From: Syntrophus sp963665935 | GTDB lineage: Bacteria > Desulfobacterota > Syntrophia > Syntrophales > Syntrophaceae | Direction of reading: 5' to 3' | NCBI GenBank assembly: GCA_963665935.1 | Contig: OY762510.1 | Coordinates: 620,001-684,000, forward strand | Length of the DNA: 64,000 nucleotides | Part shown: one piece after another, positions 1-8,471 of the stretch | How the letters are laid out: each line of letters begins with the position of its first letter | How positions within the stretch are numbered: the first letter of the stretch is position 1 | Position numbers and translations under genes: made by a program | The notes under the pieces: generated by a model | What the model saw: only the letters and a program-made list of their open reading frames with translations | What the model was told of the DNA's origin: nothing | The model's database searches: none

Positions 1-99
1 GGCCAATGGGCCCTTTATCGACATCCCAAGGAAAACGACTTTATCAAGCTACAGCAGAGCCACCGACTATCTCGTCAATTATTGGGGGAAAATGAATAA
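1..99 (+). CDS. C-terminal end of an unidentified protein (cut by window edge)
   Basis: Frame 1 is open from the first base to a TAA at 97-99 and gives 32 residues (ending LLGENE). The fragment is basic and mixed in composition, reading like the tail of a soluble enzyme such as a glycosyltransferase, but it is too short to assign. It overlaps the start of the next gene by 8 bases, which suggests translational coupling in one operon. Both its reality and its identity are inference. Confidence 0.45.
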   Translation, partial: GQWALYRHPKENDFIKLQQSHRLSRQLLGENE

Positions 100-1120
100 G
101 CCTCCTACTGCAATCTATCAGATAGGACGCATCGCCGCACCCGGAATATCCGATCTTGATTTTATTCTGGTATACGCAGACGATACCATCCAGGATTGGC
201 AGCAATATCAACCGGAGTCGTTTCCGGAATGGATCCAATGCCGTTTGACCCATGCGCCCTATATCTGCCCCGAAAGCGCATGGGCGGATCTCCCTTGCTG
301 GTATCCCGTCTTCAATATCAAGCATCTTTGGGGCGATAGGTTATCTCCATTGTCGATGCCGGGCAACGATGCTGCAGGCGTGTACCTGGGGATGCTGGTT
401 GACTACCTGATAGTTAAGATACCCATTGATATTCTCTGGATTGCGTGGACCAAGCCGATTAGGCTGCGCATTCTGCTCTGCATGCTCCATAGTCTTCAAT
501 ATACCTATCAACTTGCGGAAAAAGCCAATCTGCCGGTTTCGGATGACTATAAAGAGCAGGTGTCGCGCATTGACAATTTGAGGGCTACCTGGTTTGATCT
601 CCCTCAGGAGCGTTTCTCTCTGCTTGAGGAACTTACAGAAAAGGCATGTGACCTCGCCGTTGATCTTATTGAACTCGTGGATCGGGTCCTCTCAGAACAG
701 AAGTCATCAAGCGGAATATACCCATCTGCTCCGGGGATAATCGATTCCAGCTGCATATCGCCTTGGCAATACAAAAATGCCCTGAATATCGCAGCCGCAT
801 CCCGATGGATTTCAGATACCATTGATTGGCCAAATCCCACCAGCTTCCAGAAGGTCCTTTCTCTATATGCATCCGTTTCACCTACTTTAGGGGATTATCT
901 TGAAACACAGGGGTTCAATGTCAGGAGTCATTGGGACGGAGGGCAATGGGGAAAGGGCCTTAAGCTCCATGCCCAGACAATGGTCAATTACGCTGAGAAA
1001 GCCTTAAAAATGGGGGTTTCGCCGCAGAAATATATCGCTCTGGGTTATCCGGAAATAAACACGAAACGTTCACTTCATCTAAAAAGTAATTTTTCTAAAC
1101 TAATGAAGATGTTAAGATAA
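92..1120 (+). CDS. Hypothetical protein with nucleotidyltransferase-like N-terminus
   Basis: This 342-residue protein belongs to no family I can name with certainty. Residues 12-24 contain G12 followed by S20-D21-L22-D23 in a hydrophobic setting, which loosely fits the nucleotidyltransferase superfamily signature (hG..., then D-x-D). Residues 95-135 are hydrophobic and basic. The rest is predicted mostly helical and soluble. It overlaps the preceding gene and sits 18 bases before a GT9 glycosyltransferase, so a role in sugar activation or in regulating surface glycan synthesis is possible. That role is inference from position. A second catalytic acidic residue of the fold is not obvious. Confidence 0.75.
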   Translation: MNKPPTAIYQIGRIAAPGISDLDFILVYADDTIQDWQQYQPESFPEWIQCRLTHAPYICPESAWADLPCWYPVFNIKHLWGDRLSPLSMPGNDAAGVYLGMLVDYLIVKIPIDILWIAWTKPIRLRILLCMLHSLQYTYQLAEKANLPVSDDYKEQVSRIDNLRATWFDLPQERFSLLEELTEKACDLAVDLIELVDRVLSEQKSSSGIYPSAPGIIDSSCISPWQYKNALNIAAASRWISDTIDWPNPTSFQKVLSLYASVSPTLGDYLETQGFNVRSHWDGGQWGKGLKLHAQTMVNYAEKALKMGVSPQKYIALGYPEINTKRSLHLKSNFSKLMKMLR

Positions 1121-1138
1121 AATCTTAACGAATATTGA

Positions 1139-2317
1139 ATGAAGGGAACGTTATCGACGACGGAACAAACACTCCACCTCAAAATGAATCGCGAAAGGAT
1201 TCTCATTTTAAGGCCGGATAACATCGGCGACGTTTTACTATTCACCGGGGCGCTCCGGCATATCCGGAATCTTTATCCTGATGCGCATATCACACTTGCC
1301 GCACAGGCGCACATTGTCAATCTCGTCGAATTATGTCCTTACATCGATGCCTGTGTTCCTGTTGGTGAATTAACGTGGCGGGGAAAGATCGAACATGCTG
1401 AATTCCCTCTGAAATCGGAAATGGAGCACGCCATCGACGTTGCCAATAAGCTCTGGAATTTCGTTTACAGGCCCTTCGACATTATCATTTATCCAATCAA
1501 GTCGCCGCAAGTCCGTCATCTGAGAATCATAGACTGCCTGACTGGGAGAAAAACCTTTGGAATTACCGGCTGCAACCTCAACGCTCCGGAGAAGGGATAT
1601 CCTGCAGGATTGAATCCCTCTTTGCTGTTGAAAAAAAAGTTTGATGTTTCCACAATCGATCCCTGGGTACACGAACTTCTGATTACATTGGACTTTCTCG
1701 TTTTTATGGGATGCGATGCCATCTCCCTTGATGACATCAGGCCTGAATTCTGGCTTGACGATTCGGAAAAAAATTATCTCAATGGGTTACAAAGGAATGG
1801 AAGGAATGTCATCGGGCTGTTCCCCGGCGCTTCACATAGAGAAAAACGTTGGAAATCGAATAATTATGGGGAGCTTGCAAAACTTTTAGGTCAACAACAG
1901 ATCTACGTTATCTTCGGAAGCTCCGAGGACAGGGAATTGGCAGAGCAAACGGCGTTTTATATTAGAGGAAACTGTGAGAATGCTGAAATTCTGGACTTTA
2001 CAGGACAAACGACGCTCAGAGCGTTGGTGAAGACAATCATGTCCTGTGATCTTTTAATCAGTATGGACACGTCAGGATTGCACATGGCCGTCGCAGCAGG
2101 CGTTCCGGGAATCGGCATTGTCGGTGGCGGTCACTTCGGCCGGTTTGTTCCTTGGGGGAATCCTGAAAAACATGTCTTCCTGACGAAAAAAACGGAATGT
2201 TTTCATTGCAATTGGCAATGTATTCATGAAGAAGCAGAATGTATCGAAGGAGTCTCTCCTCAAGAAGTTGCCCTGGCTGCATCAAAACTGCTGAATTATA
2301 AATGCCAGGGGAAATGA
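1139..2317 (+). CDS. GT9 heptosyltransferase-like glycosyltransferase
   Basis: This is a GT-B enzyme of the ADP-heptose:LPS heptosyltransferase family, expected at the inner membrane face in core or O-polysaccharide assembly. The N-terminal Rossmann start reads ILILRPDNIGDVLL, typical of GT9. Near residue 228 is FPGASHREKRW, and near 305 is SMDTSGLHMA, the family's nucleotide-sugar region. The C-terminus is cysteine-rich (CFHCNWQC, then C), as in many deltaproteobacterial members. Neither start has a good ribosome site. ATG 1184, giving a protein starting MNRERIL, matches family N-termini better than ATG 1139. The donor sugar cannot be told from sequence. Confidence 0.88.
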   Translation: MKGTLSTTEQTLHLKMNRERILILRPDNIGDVLLFTGALRHIRNLYPDAHITLAAQAHIVNLVELCPYIDACVPVGELTWRGKIEHAEFPLKSEMEHAIDVANKLWNFVYRPFDIIIYPIKSPQVRHLRIIDCLTGRKTFGITGCNLNAPEKGYPAGLNPSLLLKKKFDVSTIDPWVHELLITLDFLVFMGCDAISLDDIRPEFWLDDSEKNYLNGLQRNGRNVIGLFPGASHREKRWKSNNYGELAKLLGQQQIYVIFGSSEDRELAEQTAFYIRGNCENAEILDFTGQTTLRALVKTIMSCDLLISMDTSGLHMAVAAGVPGIGIVGGGHFGRFVPWGNPEKHVFLTKKTECFHCNWQCIHEEAECIEGVSPQEVALAASKLLNYKCQGK

Positions 2318-2459
2318 CAAGACCGATGGATTGCTATGCATCAGATATTCAATGCCTCCGTTCAATATTCACAGCAGAATTATCGTCTTTCCGAAAAGTC
2401 CGCATCAGCAGGCATCAGATATGCATACATGTTCTCAAAACGAGAATGGCCGTCTTTGA

Positions 2460-3302
2460 ATGATCAGTGTAATTACCCCTGTCTATAATGGAAAGCGCTA
2501 CATTGAATCCTGCATTATCAATGTGATTGAACAGGCATGCCCCGATGCGGAACACATTATCGTCGATGGCGGTTCAACCGATGGCACGGTTGAAATCATC
2601 AAGCACTATGCGGAACGTTATAAGCACATCCGCTGGGTGTCGGAGAAGGACATGGGGCAGTCGGATGCCATGAACAAAGGTATCCGGATGGCTGACGGGA
2701 ATATCCTGGGGTTCCTTAATGTCGACGATTACTACGCACCAGGGGCTTTGATCGGAGCGCTCAATCTCATGGAAACCCTCCCGGAACCGACACTGCTTGT
2801 GGGGAATTGCACTATGTGGGGGGATGACGGCAGGTTCCTGGGAACAAACAAACCTGCATACCTTGAACTAACTCAGCTTCTAACGGGAGATGAATCTGTT
2901 TTCCCTTTCCCGATAAATCCTTCTGCGTATTTTTATCACAAATCATTGCATGACAGAATCGGCATGTATGACATAGATGAACATTACACCCTGGATCTGG
3001 ATTTCATCCTCAGGACAGCGATGAAATTGAAACCCGTCTATGTTGACAAGGACTTTGGCAATTTCCGCTATATCCAAGGCACAAAAACCTTTGAGGATAT
3101 GCAGGGAAATACCGGGAAAATACGATTAACAAAGCTCATCAAAAAGTATCGCAAAATGTTACCTCTGGGGAAGAGGTTGAAAATTTTATATTTTATGACT
3201 TTCGGAAAATTGCTTCATTTTTGTGAGGGAGGATTTTTTGAGATAATTCATAGCATTTCGCTAAAATCAGAAGTAAAAAATCAACAGAAGCAATTAAAAT
3301 AG
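2460..3302 (+). CDS. GT2 family glycosyltransferase
   Basis: This 280-residue GT-A fold transferase uses a nucleotide sugar to extend a surface glycan. It opens directly with MISVITPVYNG. It shows DGGSTDG at residues 36-42 (nucleotide binding) and NVDD at 87-90 (the metal-binding DxD equivalent). There is no membrane segment, so it is probably cytosolic or peripheral. It is most like the GT2 protein at 6666-7445, with the same VDGGS and MNKGIRMA segments, so the two are probably paralogues. A 142-base gap before it holds no gene and no clear promoter. Acceptor and sugar are unknown. Confidence 0.9.
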   Translation: MISVITPVYNGKRYIESCIINVIEQACPDAEHIIVDGGSTDGTVEIIKHYAERYKHIRWVSEKDMGQSDAMNKGIRMADGNILGFLNVDDYYAPGALIGALNLMETLPEPTLLVGNCTMWGDDGRFLGTNKPAYLELTQLLTGDESVFPFPINPSAYFYHKSLHDRIGMYDIDEHYTLDLDFILRTAMKLKPVYVDKDFGNFRYIQGTKTFEDMQGNTGKIRLTKLIKKYRKMLPLGKRLKILYFMTFGKLLHFCEGGFFEIIHSISLKSEVKNQQKQLK

Positions 3303-3313
3303 GGAAGCATCAA

Positions 3314-4315
3314 ATGGTAGCTTGGCAGCCTTTCATCTCAATCATCATTCCGACCTACAATCGGGCAAATATGCTGCCGGTAACGCTGGACAGCTTCCTC
3401 GCACAGAATTATCCACAGGACAGGCACGAAATCATTGTCGTAGATAATAATTCGACGGATACCACGCGGGAGATCTTGGCGCGATATGTGGGCAACTCGA
3501 CCGTACCCGTAAGATACCTCTTTGAACCTCGTCAGGGGGTCCATCATGCGCGAAACAGCGCGGCGCAAAAGGCAGGCGGCAATATTCTGTACTTTACCGA
3601 CGACGATATGGTAGCTGATCCGGCTTTGTTGACTGAGTTGGTCAAGGTGTTCGACCTGTTTCCTGAAGTCGGTTGCGCTACGGGTCTCATTCTTCCCCTG
3701 TTTGAAGAAGAACCGCCAGCCTGGGTCCGTCTTTTCCTTTGGAATCACTACTTGAGTCTGACGGAAAAGAACAGGCCCGAGGAATTGATTGTCTCAAAAA
3801 ATGATCTTGTGTACAGCTGCCACCAGGCCATCCGCCGCGAGCTTTTTTTCCAGGCAGGTGGCTTTAATCCCGAAAATACGGCCGGAGTCTGGATCGGTGA
3901 TGGGGAAACAGGCCTAAATATAAAAATTAAAAATTTAGGTTACAAATTTGCGTACACATCTAAATCCCTTATATATCACATGATTCCACAAAGCAGAACC
4001 ACGCTTGCTTATCTAATCAAGAGAATAGGAAACCAAGGATTTTGCGATTCATATACCGAGTACAGGAATCATAGGAAAAGGGGTAAAATTATCCCCTTAA
4101 TGATCAGAAGAAATACAATAGATCTTATAAAGAATTTATCCTTTATCCTATTGAAAATAGCTGCAGGCAAACTTTCATGGCATTTTATCCCTGCCAGGAT
4201 GATGTATTTTCACAAAAGAAATGTCTATGATTTAAAATTATATAGAGATGATAATTTTCGGAAGGCTGCAGACATTGATGATTGGATAAATAATGATCAT
4301 TATTTAACGTTATAG
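3314..4315 (+). CDS. GT2 family glycosyltransferase
   Basis: This 333-residue GT-A transferase starts 11 bases after the previous gene, so it is probably co-transcribed. Motifs are SIIIPTYNRA at residues 9-18, VDNNSTD at 43-49 and the acidic triad D96-D97-D98 (DxD). HHARN at 77-81 is typical of a subgroup acting on polysaccharide repeat units. The C-terminal third (from about base 3900) is markedly AT-rich and lysine/isoleucine-rich compared with the first two thirds, a common sign of transfer or mosaic history in O-antigen loci. No membrane anchor is seen. Substrate is unknown. Confidence 0.9.
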   Translation: MVAWQPFISIIIPTYNRANMLPVTLDSFLAQNYPQDRHEIIVVDNNSTDTTREILARYVGNSTVPVRYLFEPRQGVHHARNSAAQKAGGNILYFTDDDMVADPALLTELVKVFDLFPEVGCATGLILPLFEEEPPAWVRLFLWNHYLSLTEKNRPEELIVSKNDLVYSCHQAIRRELFFQAGGFNPENTAGVWIGDGETGLNIKIKNLGYKFAYTSKSLIYHMIPQSRTTLAYLIKRIGNQGFCDSYTEYRNHRKRGKIIPLMIRRNTIDLIKNLSFILLKIAAGKLSWHFIPARMMYFHKRNVYDLKLYRDDNFRKAADIDDWINNDHYLTL

Positions 4316-4385
4316 TAATTTTGATAAAAACCATTAACCAGGTTCTCATGCCGGGCGGACTAGAAAAAGAGACGTGAAAATTCCC

Positions 4386-4412
4386 AAAGACCGGTAAAAA
4401 TCACAGGTCTTT
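4386..4412 (+). terminator. Hairpin shared with the other pilin locus, possible terminator
   Basis: An inverted repeat with arms AAAGACC and GGTCTTT closes a 13-base loop, 70 bases after the upstream glycosyltransferase stop. It is followed by CTGTTGG rather than a clean T run, so termination would be weak. Read in the direction of the adjacent pilin, it matches the hairpin at 12517-12543 at 25 of 27 positions by eye, and both lie about 300 bases upstream of a pilin start. A regulatory role is therefore as plausible as termination. The rest of the 4316-4707 gap holds the sigma-54 promoter and no gene. Confidence 0.55.
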
Positions 4413-4548
4413 CTGTTGGTGGAGGCCGTGAAGGAGAACGATCAAGAACGGCCAAAAAGGCCTGAAATGTATTTCATTATAATTAACCTGCTGAGATAAC
4501 GAGCTTTAAGACAATGTCCGTTTTGGAAAGGGCAGCAATTGAAATCCA

Positions 4549-4564
4549 TGGTATAACTGTTGCT
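4549..4564 (+). promoter_or_regulatory. Sigma-54 (-24/-12) promoter of the first pilin gene
   Basis: The sequence TGGTATAACTGTTGCT fits the RpoN consensus TGGCACG-N4-TTGCW with exact spacing between the invariant GG and GC. The transcript would start near 4575 and leave a leader of about 130 bases before the ATG at 4708. The second pilin gene carries the same element, and the bases after it (TTATA-CAAATC) are also conserved, which supports function. Sigma-54 control of pilA through PilS/PilR is established in Geobacter and Pseudomonas. A PilR site was not identified. Confidence 0.7.
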
Positions 4565-4707
4565 TTTATAACAAATCGTTTTATTGGTTGATTTATGAGA
4601 ATGGAATATCGAAGTTCGCAGAGATAATAAAGAAAGCAGGAACGGCGGCACTGAGTTTTTTAGCAACATAAATTAAAATCAATTTAATTTTAAAAAAGAT
4701 TGGATTT

Positions 4708-5100
4708 ATGATTAAAAAATTAAACAAAAAGAGCGGCAATAAGGGTTTTACCTTGATCGAACTCATGATCGTCATCGCAATAATAGGCATCTTGGCGGCC
4801 ATCGCCATCCCGCAGTTTTCCAAGTATAAGGAGGCCGGCTTTGTAGCCTCCATGAAGTCTGATGCCAACAGTATCAGGAATGCCGAAGAGGCATACTTTA
4901 ATGCGGATAATGGTGGAGTATACACAGCGACCGTTGCTAACCTAACAGCCTATGGTCTTAATAGCCTTTCTGCCGGCAACTCGGCGACGATTACCTTGAC
5001 AGTTGGCCCCCCCGCAACTTATAGGGTAGTAGTTACGTCTACCAAAACAAACAAAACAGTTACCTATGATAGTTCAACCGGTGAAATTACGGCCAACTAA
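4708..5100 (+). CDS. pilA: Type IV pilin (PilA-like major pilin)
   Basis: This 130-residue prepilin has a short basic leader of 13 residues ending in Gly, then FTLIELMIVIAIIGILAAIA, the hydrophobic helix cut and N-methylated by prepilin peptidase (PilD). The mature form is 117 residues, with Glu5 required for assembly. Aromatics of the mature protein fall at 1, 24, 27, 32, 50, 51, 59, 69, 92 and 107 (10 of 117), close to the spacing in conductive Geobacter PilA. The C-terminal domain is longer than in Geobacter sulfurreducens and lacks cysteines. No assembly genes (pilB, pilC, pilQ) are nearby. It is a paralogue of 11808-12194. Conductivity is inference. Confidence 0.93.
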   Translation: MIKKLNKKSGNKGFTLIELMIVIAIIGILAAIAIPQFSKYKEAGFVASMKSDANSIRNAEEAYFNADNGGVYTATVANLTAYGLNSLSAGNSATITLTVGPPATYRVVVTSTKTNKTVTYDSSTGEITAN

Positions 5101-5397
5101 CCGCCACGCCCAGCACGGGCACAGCGAATGAAATAAAAATTTTCATATAAAGATATAGTATGTTTGTTTTCTAGATGGCACTAATCCAATGCCAATCTGT
5201 CTTTGTCAGCTGACAAATCACCGACTTATACTGCCACTACTGCCAAGCCTGACTCGGATTGCTCCATAGCGGCATCCAGTTTATCAAAAACTCGGTTGGC
5301 AAAATAAAATTCCTTCGTAAAATTTGCCATATTCGTTTTGCCGGGTTCGTTCTGGCGAATAAGGTAGCGGTCTTATGAAAGCTGATTTGAATTCTTC
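5101..5397. other. Intergenic region with a 16-bp perfect palindrome
   Basis: This 297-base AT-rich gap follows the pilin gene and holds no convincing gene. At 5202-5217 lies TTTGTCAGCTGACAAA, a perfect palindrome that could be a protein-binding site or a cruciform. A weak stem (ATGAAA/TTTCAT) at about 5130-5147 may act as a poor terminator. A sigma-54-like TGGCAC at 5176 has the wrong spacing to the next GC. The promoter for the following glycosyltransferase was not identified. Confidence 0.5.
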
Positions 5398-6669
5398 TTG
5401 CCATGCCACCCCTATGGCGAGTTATATCATGGTACCATCTTGAATCCATATCTGAATAAGGACATACTCAAGTCAGTACAGACCAAAATAGGCATCTACC
5501 TTGGCTCTGGACCAGAATCCGGAGGGATGTTTCAGTACGGCCTTTCTATACTGGATGCTGCGGCTTCTCTGCCGGAAGATCGCTACAAAACGATCGTTGC
5601 CTACACGACGGAGCGTTGGGAAGAACATCTCAATTTTCTGGGTCTTGAGCATTTCCGAATATCACAAGATCTCTTATGGCGCATCTTCAAGGGCAAGGCT
5701 TGGCTCCTTTTGAATCTGCCGATTTCTTTCTGGCAGCGGGCTTGCTTCAATTTCAATCCCGTCTTTTTTCGGCGCCTGATTCAGGAAGACTGTGCTTTGT
5801 GGATCTTTCCTTCGCAAGATACCTGGACATATCTCCTTCCCCTTAATTCATTGGGAATTATTCATGATCTGATGCACCGCTATGAAAGAAGATTCCCCGA
5901 GGCCGCCGCACCACTGGAATACCTGCGCAGAGAAAAGCATTATCGGGCCATCTGCAAATACTCCAGGGGCATCCTCGTCGATTCCTCTTGCGGGGGAAAA
6001 CAGGTCATGGAATCCTACGAGGTCAGCGCAGATCGTATTCATGTCCTGCCTTATGTCCCTCCGGAATATATAAATTCGCAAGGCCATTCCATAAACTTTG
6101 ACACAAAATATGAACTGCCTCGCAAGTTTTTCTTCTATCCGGCACAGTTCTGGGAGCATAAGAATCATCGCAACCTGCTTGCAGCCTTAGCTGGTCTGAA
6201 ACACGAAATCGATGACATTCACCTTGTGTTGGTCGGATCGGTAAAAAATGCTTACAAAAAAACACTGGAATATCTCAACGCGATGAATCTTTCCAATAAT
6301 GTCACCATCCTCGGATATGTTGCCAGCGAAGACATGCCCGAGTTTTACCGCCGGACGCGAGGACTCATTTTTCCGTCGTTTTTTGGTCCGACGAATATTC
6401 CTCCACTAGAAGCATGCGCTACGGGATGCCCTATGGCGGTTTCAAATATCTACGGCATGCCTGAACAGTTAGGAGACGCTGCTCTGTTTTTCAATCCAAA
6501 CTCCGTGGATGAAATCGCCAGCGCCATGAAAAGATTGTGGACCGATGACGATTTATGCAAAAAGCTCAGCACAAAAGGGAAAAAAAGGGCGGCCTTATGG
6601 AATCAAAATTCATTCAACGGGAAATTCCAAGCAATCATCGAAGAAGTGATACGGAACGCTGATTCATGA
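5398..6669 (+). CDS. GT4-like glycosyltransferase
   Basis: This 423-residue GT-B protein has a divergent N-terminal half and a C-terminal half typical of GT1/GT4 group enzymes. Features are FFYPAQFWEHKNHRNLL (start of the donor domain), VGSVKNAY, then FGPTNIPPLEACATGCPM, where a Glu-containing loop corresponds to the EX7E region. It ends with a helix of the CAZy GT4 kind. The first 30 residues before KIGIYLG align poorly with a Rossmann start, so true initiation may be later. No better ATG exists before residue 43. Its stop overlaps the next gene by four bases. Sugar and acceptor are unknown. Confidence 0.85.
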   Translation: MPCHPYGELYHGTILNPYLNKDILKSVQTKIGIYLGSGPESGGMFQYGLSILDAAASLPEDRYKTIVAYTTERWEEHLNFLGLEHFRISQDLLWRIFKGKAWLLLNLPISFWQRACFNFNPVFFRRLIQEDCALWIFPSQDTWTYLLPLNSLGIIHDLMHRYERRFPEAAAPLEYLRREKHYRAICKYSRGILVDSSCGGKQVMESYEVSADRIHVLPYVPPEYINSQGHSINFDTKYELPRKFFFYPAQFWEHKNHRNLLAALAGLKHEIDDIHLVLVGSVKNAYKKTLEYLNAMNLSNNVTILGYVASEDMPEFYRRTRGLIFPSFFGPTNIPPLEACATGCPMAVSNIYGMPEQLGDAALFFNPNSVDEIASAMKRLWTDDDLCKKLSTKGKKRAALWNQNSFNGKFQAIIEEVIRNADS

Positions 6670-7445
6670 AAACCGATGATCCATTCTTCAGCATTATCAC
6701 CGCTTCACTGAACTGCATCGACACGATCCGTGAAACCATCGATTCCATTGCAGAACAGACATTTTCACAAATAGAGCATATCATCATCGACGGCGGTTCA
6801 TCGGACGGGACCCTGAATATAATCAAGAATGCAGCCCGACACCATCGGATATCCTACCTTTCAGAAAGAGATGACGGAATCGCCGATGCTTTAAACAAGG
6901 GAATCCGTATGGCAAAGGGGCAGTATCTGTTGGTCCTGCAGGCAGATGATCGCCTTATTTCCCACGATGTCTGTGAAAAGGTTTATCCTGTCGTTGCCGG
7001 TCAAACTTATGATATTGTCAGTTACCCCGTTTTAAAAATTGACCAGAGCGGAAAAATGACTCCTTTCAACCCCGTTACAACACCTTGGTGGTATCACTTT
7101 AAAACCACATTTCCACACTCAGGGGCATTCGTCCATAAAAGGGTCTTTGAACGGATAGGCGGCTTCAAGAAAGAGATTTCCATTGCTTTGGACTATGATT
7201 TTTTTTACCGGGCACTTGATTCGGCAACCTGTTCCGTACTGATACAGTCCATGCCCGCCGCTGTCATTGGGTGCAATGGTATCAGCAGTAATCCGAATTA
7301 TCTGAAAAAACGACTCCGGGAAGAACATCTCATTCAGAAAGCGAACGAAAAAAGGCTTAAGTGGAAATTTATGCAACTGATCTTCAGGAAAATATATGTC
7401 CCTTATAAGCTTGTCTCAACCAGAATAAAGATGCCTTCATTTTAA
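6666..7445 (+). CDS. GT2 family glycosyltransferase
   Basis: This 259-residue GT-A transferase shows SIITASLNC at residues 9-17, IDGGSSDG at 41-48 and QADD at 92-95 (DxD equivalent). It overlaps the upstream gene through ATGA, a sign of translational coupling. It is closely related in layout to the GT2 at 2460-3302. The protein is short for GT2, lacks a membrane segment and ends in a basic tail (RKIYVPYK), suggesting peripheral membrane association. Specificity cannot be read from sequence. Confidence 0.9.
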   Translation: MKTDDPFFSIITASLNCIDTIRETIDSIAEQTFSQIEHIIIDGGSSDGTLNIIKNAARHHRISYLSERDDGIADALNKGIRMAKGQYLLVLQADDRLISHDVCEKVYPVVAGQTYDIVSYPVLKIDQSGKMTPFNPVTTPWWYHFKTTFPHSGAFVHKRVFERIGGFKKEISIALDYDFFYRALDSATCSVLIQSMPAAVIGCNGISSNPNYLKKRLREEHLIQKANEKRLKWKFMQLIFRKIYVPYKLVSTRIKMPSF

Positions 7446-7452
7446 AGACTCT

Positions 7453-8451
7453 ATGATTCTCAGCCCCATGCCCACCGGTAACGGCGCCTTTGTCCTGCAT
7501 AAAATGCTCGAATCAGGAATTCAAGGGTATCGTGTTTGCCCCTACTCGCCCATGCGGGAGTTTTTCCCTGCCACCCTCCCCTTTTTATTAAGGGGCCGAA
7601 AGCCTTCCCTGGTTCACACCACGGCGGATTACGGGATATTCTTCCGTCGTCCGGGGATTCCCCTGGTGCTCACACTCCACGGTTTTTTTCTGGACGCCAT
7701 GATGCTGCGTTACAGCACCCTTATCCAGCGCATTCATTATCATACAGATCTACGCTGGTTCACCCGTGCCTCGTTAAAAGCAGCCGATTCGGTCACCGCT
7801 GTCAGTCGGTTTCTGGCGGAAATCACCCAGCGGGAGCTTGGGCTTACCCGGAAAATTCAAGTGATTTACAATGGAATAGACACGGCCGAATTTTATCCAG
7901 TCGGTAAGAAAACCGGAGGAAAAAGAATCCGGGTCCTTTTTGCGGGAAATCTCCACCGGCGGAAAGGCGCATTCCTTCTCCCGGCCATCGCCCGCAGGTT
8001 GAACCCCGGCATCACCATCGGGTATGCCCGTGGATTAAGATCAAAAACGCCTCTTCCATCCACCTCCAACCTGATGGATCTGGGAAATGTTCCCCTAAAG
8101 GAGATGCCTGCGCTCTACCGGCAATACGACCTGCTGCTTTTTCCTTCTGTCCGGGAGGGGTTTGGTCTGGTTGTCGCTGAAGCGATGTCTTGCGGCCTGC
8201 CGATTGTCGCGTCCGACACTTCGGCCATCCCTGAACTCGTCATTGACGGCAAGGGCGGCTTCCTCTGCGAACCGGGAAATTCCGATGCCTTTGCGGAAAA
8301 GATCAACCTGCTTGCCGAAATGCCGGAACTGCGGCGGGAAATGGGCGAATTCAACCGCGCCCGCGTGGAACGATACTTCACTCGAGAACGTATGATTCGG
8401 GAATATACTGAACTGTTTGACAGGATCCTTGATCGCGGTGTTTCAGAATAG
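7453..8451 (+). CDS. GT4 family glycosyltransferase
   Basis: This 332-residue GT-B retaining transferase starts 7 bases after the preceding stop. The acceptor domain carries HGFFLDAM and VTAVSRFLA. The donor domain has VIYNGID, LFAGNLHRRKG and the diagnostic REGFGLVVAEAMSCGLPIV (EX7E) followed by A-IPEL. The N-terminus is short for the family, because the usual GGxE glycine loop is reduced to PTGNGAF. It lies tail to tail with the minus-strand GT4 at 8472, only 20 bases apart and with no visible terminator. It probably builds the same surface glycan as its neighbours. Confidence 0.9.
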   Translation: MILSPMPTGNGAFVLHKMLESGIQGYRVCPYSPMREFFPATLPFLLRGRKPSLVHTTADYGIFFRRPGIPLVLTLHGFFLDAMMLRYSTLIQRIHYHTDLRWFTRASLKAADSVTAVSRFLAEITQRELGLTRKIQVIYNGIDTAEFYPVGKKTGGKRIRVLFAGNLHRRKGAFLLPAIARRLNPGITIGYARGLRSKTPLPSTSNLMDLGNVPLKEMPALYRQYDLLLFPSVREGFGLVVAEAMSCGLPIVASDTSAIPELVIDGKGGFLCEPGNSDAFAEKINLLAEMPELRREMGEFNRARVERYFTRERMIREYTELFDRILDRGVSE

Positions 8452-8471
8452 ACGGTTAAGGGAAGTCATCT

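Noticed and set aside
5176..5194. Sigma-54-like TGGCAC with downstream TGCC
   Set aside because: The distance between GG and GC is two bases too long for the -24/-12 geometry.
5375..5442. 22-codon open frame overlapping the start of the glycosyltransferase at 5398
   Set aside because: It has no ribosome site and ends inside the larger gene.
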